A stretch of DNA of 14,910 nt from JBGTBQ01 sp041749275 (GTDB taxonomy: Bacteria > Acidobacteriota > Blastocatellia > Pyrinomonadales > Pyrinomonadaceae). Each line of letters opens with the position of its first letter. The first letter of the stretch is position 1. Below are positions 1 to 5,961 of the stretch, piece after piece. The stretch is from NCBI GenBank assembly GCA_041749275.1, contig JBGTBQ010000052.1, positions 1-14,910 on the forward strand. The letters run 5' to 3'. The notes under the pieces were generated by a model. That model did no database searches and was not told the DNA's origin. It was given only the letters and a program-made list of their open reading frames with translations. A program made the translations under genes and the position numbers.

Positions 1-1566
1 TTCGACCGCCGCCTCGACCGGCGCGGCCTCGACGCGTGGTTCTTCCACTTCGGTCACGACCTCCGCGTCGCCGTTCTGTCCGGCATCGTGGCCGTTACCG
101 TTCTCGCCTTCCGGTTTCCCGCCGGGTTTGCGGCGTCGGCGACCACCGCGCCGCGCGAACTCGCCGCGGTCTGGGCGGTCGGAGACTTTCGCCTTCGCGT
201 CCGCGAGTGAAGCGTTGTCGGGGCCGCCCTCCGTCGCGCCGTCGCCCGCGGCCTCGGCGGGTTTCGTGCTACGCGCGCGGCTCTTGCTTGCGGTCTTCTT
301 GCTCGCGCTTTTGCTCGCGGTCTTCTTCGACACCTTGCCGGCTGCCGACTCGCGCGAACGTGAGGGGCGCTTCTTCGACGCGCCCTCCGACGCCGCATCG
401 CCTTCCTCGGCAGCCGCGCCTCCCGCCTCATTCTCTTCGCTGCCGCCTGCCGCCGCTTTCTTCGCGCCGGAGCGCTTCGAGGCGGGACGACTGGCGCCGC
501 GCCTGCCGCCCTTCGCTTCGGCGACCGTCGTGTCGGGAGACGCGACCACGGCCTCCGCCGCATCATCGTCGCTGACGCGCTCGAACGCCTGCGTGCTCGC
601 GGCGAAAGCGTCTTCTTCAACTACCTCGTCGGCGAGACGCCCGACCGAGGCGGCGACTTCGCGCTGCACGGAGCGGCGCGAACGGGGCGCGGACGGAGCG
701 TCGTCGCTGTCGTCGGCGACCCGCTCGAAAGAGGAGTCGCCGGTTGCGCCCGACCCCAGCACCGAGCCGACCTCCGCCGCGCCGTTCGTCTCGTCCATGT
801 CGAACTCGACGGCGTGTATCTGGTCGAACAGACGCTCCTGCATACGCGCGTCCTTGAACATCGAGCCGTCTTCGGCGGCGGCGTCATCTTCGTCAACGAT
901 CCGGTGAAAGTCGTCCGCGCCCGCCGCGAAGGGTGTGGTGATGTCTTCGGTCTCGTAGACGACGGTGGCTTCCGGCGCTTCCGGCGGGGCTTCCTTCCCG
1001 CCTCCACGACGCCGACGCCGGTCACGCCCGCGGCGACCGCCGGCCTCATGCTCCTCGCCCGCCGTGGCTTGCTCGCCGGTTGTCGCAACGGGCGGCTCGA
1101 CGGCTGTGGCGGGGGCGGCGACGACGGGCGCTTCCGCCTCGTCCGTCTCGGCCTCGTCCGTCTCGGTCTCGTCCGTTTCGGCATCGGGGTCGGCGTTCTC
1201 GTGCGCGGCCTCCATCCGCCGCTCGCGCTCGACGCGGGCGCGTTCGATGCGTTCGGAAGCGGCGCGCGTCGCCGCCTCGTCGTCGGCGCCCTCGCTCTTC
1301 TTCTTGTCAACGACGATGCGCTCGAACTCCTCCTCCTCGTCGAAAAAGTCGGAGACGTAGAGGAAGGCGTCGCGCTCCAGCCCGATGTCCACGAAGGCCG
1401 ACTGCATACCGGGCAGGACGCGCATCACGCGCCCCTTGTAAATGTTTCCGACGATTCCCTGACTGCCCTCGCCGCGTTCGATGTAGAACTCGGTGGTGCG
1501 TCCGTTCTCGACGATGGCGATCTTCTTTTCGCGTCCGATGACGCTGACGATTAGCTCTTTCGGCAT
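1..1566 (-). CDS. rng: Rne/Rng-family ribonuclease (RNase E/G), N-terminal part, cut by window edge
   Basis: Single-strand-specific endoribonuclease of the RNase E/G family, which acts in rRNA maturation and mRNA decay. The frame is open from the ATG at 1566 to the window edge (522 codons). Residues 1-75 match the family N-terminus and the first half of the S1 domain: MPKELIVSV, then NIYKGRVMRVLPGMQSAFVD and GLERDAFLYVSDFF. From about residue 76 the S1 domain is interrupted by a low-complexity insert of more than 430 residues. It is first acidic (TDE/AE repeats near 130-146), then has a short Arg-rich patch (178-188), then mixed acidic stretches, then Lys/Ser/Ala-rich SKKTASKSASKK (411-422) and an RRGGRRRR patch (470-477). 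The rest of S1 and the catalytic DNase I-like domain must lie beyond position 1. A purine-rich AGGAGAAGAG lies 6-15 nt upstream of the ATG. RNase E versus RNase G cannot be decided here. Confidence 0.88.
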   Translation of the reverse strand, partial: MPKELIVSVIGREKKIAIVENGRTTEFYIERGEGSQGIVGNIYKGRVMRVLPGMQSAFVDIGLERDAFLYVSDFFDEEEEFERIVVDKKKSEGADDEAATRAASERIERARVERERRMEAAHENADPDAETDETETDEAETDEAEAPVVAAPATAVEPPVATTGEQATAGEEHEAGGRRGRDRRRRRGGGKEAPPEAPEATVVYETEDITTPFAAGADDFHRIVDEDDAAAEDGSMFKDARMQERLFDQIHAVEFDMDETNGAAEVGSVLGSGATGDSSFERVADDSDDAPSAPRSRRSVQREVAASVGRLADEVVEEDAFAASTQAFERVSDDDAAEAVVASPDTTVAEAKGGRRGASRPASKRSGAKKAAAGGSEENEAGGAAAEEGDAASEGASKKRPSRSRESAAGKVSKKTASKSASKKTASKSRARSTKPAEAAGDGATEGGPDNASLADAKAKVSDRPDRGEFARRGGRRRRKPGGKPEGENGNGHDAGQNGDAEVVTEVEEPRVEAAPVEAAVE

Positions 1567-2614
1567 GTTGTTGAAACTCTTCTCCTGTCTAGTGGCGGTG
1601 AGCGCCTCCCGCACTCGTGAGCGAGACGGGTCGCGTCCGTGGTCGCGCGTTTGGAAATCCTTAGCTTGACGTGTGCGCGTGTGGCCGCCGTGGCCTGTGT
1701 GAGCGCGTGCGTCGGCTGTGAAAGTGAAGGGCGAAGCCGCTGTGGCTTACGACCCGGTTGCGGGCGGCAGTGAGTTCCGGCGGAACCTTCCGAATAACCT
1801 GATGGCACGTGAAGAGGCTTTATGCGACGAAGCGGCGCGACGGCTCAGTTTGAGCTGCCCACGCCGCCTCGACACTCGCTCGACGAAGACGCATTCTGGC
1901 GCGTCTCACCGGGCCGCATACTACCGTTCACCTGCAAACTCCGTCCGCCAAAAGCCGCCACGGAGCGTCAGGCCCGGAAGTGGCTGTCTCCGAAAGTGTC
2001 CGCGCGCCGTGAAACAAAATGGCGCGTCGCTCGGACACGTCTTCGAGCAACCTCTTTCCGGCCTTCGCATCCTCCCGGCGGGAGTGAAGCCGGCGGCCCG
2101 CAACGTTCGCGCGCTCCCGTTCAACTCACCGCCCGGCGGCCTCAAACTACCGTCTTTCAAATTGAGGTCGGCGGAAGCGCCGCACGTTTGCGCGCATCCG
2201 TGGCCGACTTCTCGAAAACTGTGACCCGTCAATTTCTGATTGGCGCTCGGCGACTTCTGGTAAGACTGAAAGACAGCGCGCTCGCCGTGCCGGAAGGTTT
2301 AAGTTCAGGCCAAAAGGACAGGCACCCGCAGTATAAACGAGCGCCCGACGAAAAGGCGAGCGAAGAAACCCGGGGGCGCAAGCGTCTCGCTTGCAATGAG
2401 CGCGCAGCGCGAACAAGGGCCGCCCCGAATCTCAAGCCGGAATGAGGGGGTAAACTTCATTCGCGCCTGCCGGCGCTCAATGCCGGCGGGACGCCGGCGC
2501 TCCCAGGCGGTTACGCTCCCGGCGCGAGCCGGTGTTTCACTCCGCCGCCAAATGTTGGTTGGCGCATTCATCTCAACTCTCATAGAGCGTTTACGATGTG
2601 AAATCGGCGCCGCG
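1567..2614. other. Gene-free stretch between rng and the STAND gene
   Basis: No convincing gene is seen on either strand in about 1 kb. The open frames here have Arg/Pro/Ala-rich compositions typical of random GC-rich DNA. Visible structure: a bulged hairpin at 1996-2038 (GTGTCCGCGCGCC pairing with GGCGCG and CGGACAC, 12-nt loop, 5-nt bulge), a short perfect hairpin at 2378-2394 (GCAAGCG, 3-nt loop, CGCTTGC), and a GCCGGCG-rich repeat near 2469-2504. Both flanking genes are on the minus strand, so the part next to 1566 could contain a long leader of the ribonuclease gene. That is inference only. Confidence 0.6.
2469..2504. repeat. Short GCCGGCG-rich intergenic repeat
   Basis: The heptamer GCCGGCG occurs three times within about 36 bases, twice followed by CTC. 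The copies can fold on themselves because GCCGGC is self-complementary. It looks like a dispersed GC-rich intergenic repeat, but only one copy is in this window, so dispersal is an inference. Confidence 0.4.
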
Positions 2615-5116
2615 TCACTCGCTCTCGCCGCGCAACTCTTCCAGCCACCCCCGCACCCTTGCGGCAGACGGCGACTCGATCTGCTCAAAAATCTCAAGCG
2701 CCGCTTCGGCGTGCGCGAGAGCCTGTGCGCGGTCGTCGAGTGTGTCGAGCGCAAGCCCGGTATTGAAAAGCGCGTTGCCCTCGCCCCGCCGGTCGCCGAT
2801 CTCGCGCGCGATGACAAGATACTGCTCGTGGAACTCGATGGCGCGGCGCGTCTCGCCCAAGTCGGCGTAGGCGTTGCCGAGGTTGCCCAGCGCGGCACCC
2901 TCGCCCCGCCGGTCGCCGATCTCGCGCGCGATGACCAGTCGCTGCTCGAAGAACTCGATGGCGCGGCGCGTCTCGCCCAAGTCGGCGTAGGCTATGCCGA
3001 GGTTGCCCAGCGCGGCACCCTCGCCCCGCCGGTCGCCGATCTCACGGGTGATGTCGCGGTGCTGCTCGTGGAACTCGATGGCGCGGCGCGTCTCGCCCAA
3101 GACGGCGTAGGCGAGGCCGAGGTTGCCCAGCACGCTGCCCTCGCCCCGCCGGTCGCCAAGCTCACGTAAGACTGCAAGCGCCTGCTCGTGGAACTCGATG
3201 GCGCGGCGCGTCTCGCCCAAGACGGCATAGGCTATGCCGAGGTTGCCCAAGTGCGCCCCTTCCGCCTCTCGATGTTTTAACCGGCGGGCGGCTGCCAGCG
3301 CCGACTCCCGCCAGCGGATTTGTTCGCGCGGGTGCTGGCGCAGGTGGAGCAGGTACGCCCCGGCATCAGGGTAGTCACTGCACGACGAGGCCGCCGTGTC
3401 GCTTTCGCCCGACAGATTCTCCGCCCACGACTGCCCGGCCTCAATGTTGCGCCACTCTAAATCGAACAGCGCCAGCCCGCGCGTGACGGCCTCGCCGCCT
3501 TGTTTATAGAGTTCCTTAGCCCCTCGAAGAAGTTCAAGATAATGCGCGGCGTGGCGCATCTGAGCGGCGTTTCGTTCCTCTTCGCTCAGGCGGGCGTCGG
3601 CGAAGAGACGCACGAGGTCGTGCAGGCGGTAGCGGGCGGCGTCGGCGTCGTAGAGGACGAGGCCGCGGCGGAGGAGATTGCTGAGATGTGTGTGGCCGGC
3701 ATCTTCGCAGATGACTTCTTCGGCGGCGGCGTCGAAGGCATCGGGGAAGACGGCGAGACGGCGGAAGACGCGCGCGGCCTCCGGCGCGAGACGCTGGTAG
3801 CTGAGGCTGAACGAGGCTTCAACGCCGAGGTCAACGCCCTCCGTCCCGATGCGCGCGAGGCGCGTGCGCTCGTCGCTGAGTTGCACGGCGTAGGCGGCGG
3901 GGTCGAGGTCGGCGGTGACATCCAAGAGGCTCCCCGCCGCGCGGATGGCGAGCGGCAGATAGCCGCACAGGTAACAAATCCGGTCGGCGATGTCCGCCGG
4001 GACGCGCCGCGCGATGCTTGTCAAAAGCTCGCGCGCCTTCGCGGGCGGTAGCTGTTCGAGCGTGAGTCGCCTCATGCCGGGCAGCGTTATCGTCTCGCGC
4101 GAAGTGACGAGCAGGGCCGAGCCTTCGGGCGGCAAGAGCGGGCGCACCTGCGCGGCGTCGCGTGCGTTGTCGAGCAGGACGAGCGCGCGTTGGCCGTCGA
4201 GCGTGGCGTGGTAGAGCCTGAGCAAATCGTCAATGCTTTCGGGCAGGCGGTGTTCGAGACCGGCGAAGGCGCGGATGCAGTCGGCGAGCGCGTCCGCCGG
4301 GTCGCGCGGTGGTTCTTCCGTGCCGCGCATGTCTATGAAAAGCTGCGCGTCGGGGTAGGCGTCGCGCAGGCGTGCGGCGACGTAGAGGGCGAGTTCGGTC
4401 TTGCCGATGCCGCCCATGCCGCTGATGCCGCTGATGCCCGCACTCCCTCCGCGTTGGAGCGCCCCGGTCAACGTGGCAATCTCCTCTTCGCGCCCGACGA
4501 AATCGCCGACGGGCGCGCGGAGTTGATGCTGCGCCGTCAACTGCGCCAACAAACTCTGACTGAGGGTGCTCGCGTCCAAGACAGCGGACAGTAATGCCTG
4601 AGCTTGTGCGTGCGGCGCTTCGCCTCGCGCCGCGCGTTCCAAAATCGGAGTCAGGTATTCGTCAAAGAGCCAGCGGTGCAGGTCGGGGGTGACTTTGGCG
4701 GCGAGGTCGTGCGGGTTGATGAAGTCGGGGCCGATGATGTGCGTGGCGCGCAGTTCTTGTTTCAGCGCGTTCAGCCGCTCAGTTTTCGCCGGGTCGGTTT
4801 CGCGTCCCTCGTCTGTGACGGTCGCATCGTCTTTGAAGTAGATAAAGCAGGGCAGGCCGCGTTCGCGTGCGCGGCGGTATTCGTCTTCGGTGATGCCGGA
4901 GCCATAGCGCGCGCCGAAGATGCCGACGTAGACCTCGCTCCGGTCAACTTCGTCGAGCGAGGCGCGGCGCGTGGTCTCGTCGCGGCTGCCGAAATACTCC
5001 ATGCCGACGAACTTGGTCGCGCGCATCCGTTGGATGACTGTCTCGACCTCCTTGCGCTCCGGTTCGAGGTCGAGCCACGTCGAACTGACGAAGACGCGAA
5101 CGGTGGGAACTGACAC
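2615..5116 (-). CDS. DUF4062 / NB-ARC (STAND) NTPase with C-terminal TPR repeats
   Basis: Predicted 833-aa signalling ATPase of the STAND class. Residues about 3-100 resemble DUF4062: VFVSST at 8-13, then YGSGITEDEYRRA at 71-83. An NB-ARC module follows: P-loop GMGGIGKT at 233-240, Walker B ALVLLDNA at 311-318, TSRE at 338-341, GYLPLAI (GLPLA-like) at 385-391, and an MHD-like RLHDLVR at 497-503. The C-terminus has four near-identical 40-residue TPR units (623-782) and a degenerate fifth. STAND proteins usually keep the ATPase inactive until the repeat domain senses a ligand, then oligomerise; many bacterial ones act in phage defence or cell signalling. Which applies here is not shown, and no separate effector gene is adjacent. 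The GTG start at 5116 is preferred: AGGAG sits 7 nt upstream, whereas the in-frame ATG at 5209 overlaps the -10 element of the likely promoter. Confidence 0.88.
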   Translation of the reverse strand: MSVPTVRVFVSSTWLDLEPERKEVETVIQRMRATKFVGMEYFGSRDETTRRASLDEVDRSEVYVGIFGARYGSGITEDEYRRARERGLPCFIYFKDDATVTDEGRETDPAKTERLNALKQELRATHIIGPDFINPHDLAAKVTPDLHRWLFDEYLTPILERAARGEAPHAQAQALLSAVLDASTLSQSLLAQLTAQHQLRAPVGDFVGREEEIATLTGALQRGGSAGISGISGMGGIGKTELALYVAARLRDAYPDAQLFIDMRGTEEPPRDPADALADCIRAFAGLEHRLPESIDDLLRLYHATLDGQRALVLLDNARDAAQVRPLLPPEGSALLVTSRETITLPGMRRLTLEQLPPAKARELLTSIARRVPADIADRICYLCGYLPLAIRAAGSLLDVTADLDPAAYAVQLSDERTRLARIGTEGVDLGVEASFSLSYQRLAPEAARVFRRLAVFPDAFDAAAEEVICEDAGHTHLSNLLRRGLVLYDADAARYRLHDLVRLFADARLSEEERNAAQMRHAAHYLELLRGAKELYKQGGEAVTRGLALFDLEWRNIEAGQSWAENLSGESDTAASSCSDYPDAGAYLLHLRQHPREQIRWRESALAAARRLKHREAEGAHLGNLGIAYAVLGETRRAIEFHEQALAVLRELGDRRGEGSVLGNLGLAYAVLGETRRAIEFHEQHRDITREIGDRRGEGAALGNLGIAYADLGETRRAIEFFEQRLVIAREIGDRRGEGAALGNLGNAYADLGETRRAIEFHEQYLVIAREIGDRRGEGNALFNTGLALDTLDDRAQALAHAEAALEIFEQIESPSAARVRGWLEELRGESE
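2771..3250 (-). repeat. Four near-identical 120-bp tandem repeats encoding TPR units
   Basis: Four copies of exactly 120 bp lie in phase with the reading frame, each encoding one 40-residue TPR unit (LGNLG-x-AYA-x-LGETRRAIEF-x-EQ, then RE-(I/L)-GDRRGEG). Long stretches are identical at the nucleotide level, including synonymous positions; for example the bases for LGETRRAIEF are the same in all four. Differences cluster at a few codons (AVL/DIT/VIA after the EQ, and the residue after LGNLG). This indicates recent duplication or continuing gene conversion. Confidence 0.93.
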
Positions 5117-5207
5117 TCGGAGGCTCCTGTTCTGCCGTGAGGCGACGGCGTCGCTTCTTTCGGTTGAGCGGCGGCGGGCGACAGGCCCACACACAAGTAA
5201 CCGGCTC

Positions 5208-5236
5208 AAAATACAGGCAAAGGGGCGTGATGTAAA
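5208..5236 (-). promoter_or_regulatory. Likely sigma70-type promoter of the STAND gene
   Basis: Read on the minus strand: TTTACA (5231-5236), a 17-nt spacer, then TATTTT (5208-5213). The hexamers match the -35 and -10 consensus at 5/6 and 4/6. This predicts transcription starting near 5200 and a leader of roughly 85 nt before the GTG at 5116. No start was mapped; the call rests on the match and position. Confidence 0.45.
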
Positions 5237-5251
5237 TCGAAGCGTGCTTGT

Positions 5252-5465
5252 TCAATCCGCCGCGTCGCGGCGATTGAATTGAGCTTGGCGTTTCAACGCC
5301 GGGTCAGCGTGCCGGTTGCGTTCGGCGTCGCGTCAGCGACGCATGAACCAACCCCGCAACCGCCGCCTGTCTCAACCGTCGCTGACGCGACGGCGATGAT
5401 TCGCTTGCGCTTTCCCGGCCTTGAAAGGCCGGGCTAAATTCAATCGCCGCGACGCGGCGGATTGA
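5252..5465. repeat. Nested palindromic (MITE-like) intergenic element
   Basis: A perfect 29-bp inverted repeat forms the ends (5252-5280 and 5437-5465; core CCGCCGCGTCGCGGCGATTG). Inside is a second perfect 16-bp inverted repeat (5326-5341 and 5377-5392, CGTCGCGTCAGCGACG and its complement), plus two local hairpins: GGCGTT/AACGCC at 5286-5299, and CCGGCCTT closing with AAGGCCGG at about 5414-5432. No protein-coding content is visible. The organisation resembles a non-autonomous mobile or palindromic repeat, but no other copy is in the window. Confidence 0.7.
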
Positions 5466-5752
5466 TGCGGCGGGTTGTCGCGATTGACACGGCGGGTTGA
5501 TGCGGCGGGTTGTCGCGATTGACACGGAGGAATGACGCGATTGACGAAGCGGGTTGATGCGGCGAATTGATGTGATGGATTGACGTGGCGAATTGATGTG
5601 ATGGATTGACGCAGCGGGTTGACGCGATTGACGCGGCGGGTTGATGCGGCGGGTTGATGCGATTGACACGGGGGATTGATGCGGCGGGTTGACGTGGCGA
5701 ATTGATGTGATGGATTGACGCGGCGGATGATGTGATGGATTGACGCGCGCGG
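5462..5752. repeat. Tandem array of 13-nt and 9-nt TTGAYGCG units
   Basis: The 291 bases split without remainder into 24 consecutive units. Eighteen are 13 nt (TTGATGCGGCGGG, TTGATGTGATGGA, TTGACGTGGCGAA, TTGACACGGCGGG and similar). Five are 9-nt short units (TTGTCGCGA, TTGACGCGA, TTGATGCGA, ATGACGCGA), and one is a 12-nt unit missing a T. The start of the array overlaps the right arm of the palindromic element. Unit pairs also repeat as blocks (13+9+13, and TTGATGTGATGGA followed by TTGACG-). Open frames on the minus strand across it are repeat translations, not genes. Confidence 0.92.
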
Positions 5753-5780
5753 CTTCACGTAAATCGCCGCTTTCAGAGAG

Positions 5781-5863
5781 TGTAACCGGAAACAGTCGGT
5801 AACAAGAAAATCATCAGCCTGTTTCCTGCTGCTTGAGGCTCGTACCGACTGTTTCCGGTCACA
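5781..5863. repeat. 21-bp inverted repeat with 41-bp centre, flanked by 10-bp direct repeats
   Basis: ACCGGAAACAGTCGGTA (5785-5801) recurs as its exact complement at 5843-5859. The match extends to 21 bp with one mismatch (5781-5801 / 5843-5863). Just outside, CGCTTTCAGA occurs on both sides (5768-5777 and 5866-5875) in direct orientation, 2-3 nt from the repeat ends. This is the layout of a very small mobile element with target duplication. The 41-bp centre makes a simple terminator less likely. It lies about 100 bp upstream of acs, so an operator role is the alternative. Confidence 0.6.
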
Positions 5864-5961
5864 CCCGCTTTCAGACGCAAGCTTGCCGCGCGCGGCGGAT
5901 TCTGGTACACCAAGAGCGCACACCGCCAAACCTAGCCGGAGGGGAGAAGAGCTTCAGGGCT

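Noticed and set aside
814..1554. Plus-strand 246-codon open frame inside the ribonuclease region
   Set aside because: It lies antisense to the Rne/Rng gene, whose family motifs are clear. The antisense protein has no recognisable domain and its openness follows from GC-rich codon use.
1822..2445. 207-codon plus-strand open frame in the gene-free gap
   Set aside because: Arg/Pro/Ala-rich composition, no family resemblance, no good ribosome site, and overlapping frames of equal openness on both strands.
4604..5113. Plus-strand 169-codon open frame opposite the DUF4062 domain
   Set aside because: Antisense shadow of the STAND gene with no supporting motif.
5117..5209. Upstream ATG (5209) as start of the STAND protein
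   Set aside because: The ATG overlaps the predicted -10 box. The added 31 residues are not DUF4062-like, and GTG 5116 has a well-placed AGGAG.
5462..5752. Tandem array considered as a CRISPR
   Set aside because: Units are 9-13 nt and directly adjacent; there are no spacers and no cas genes.
5304..5929. Minus-strand open frames rich in NPPRQSRQPAAS-like repeats
   Set aside because: They are direct translations of the 13/9-nt tandem array and palindromic element, with no ribosome site or domain.
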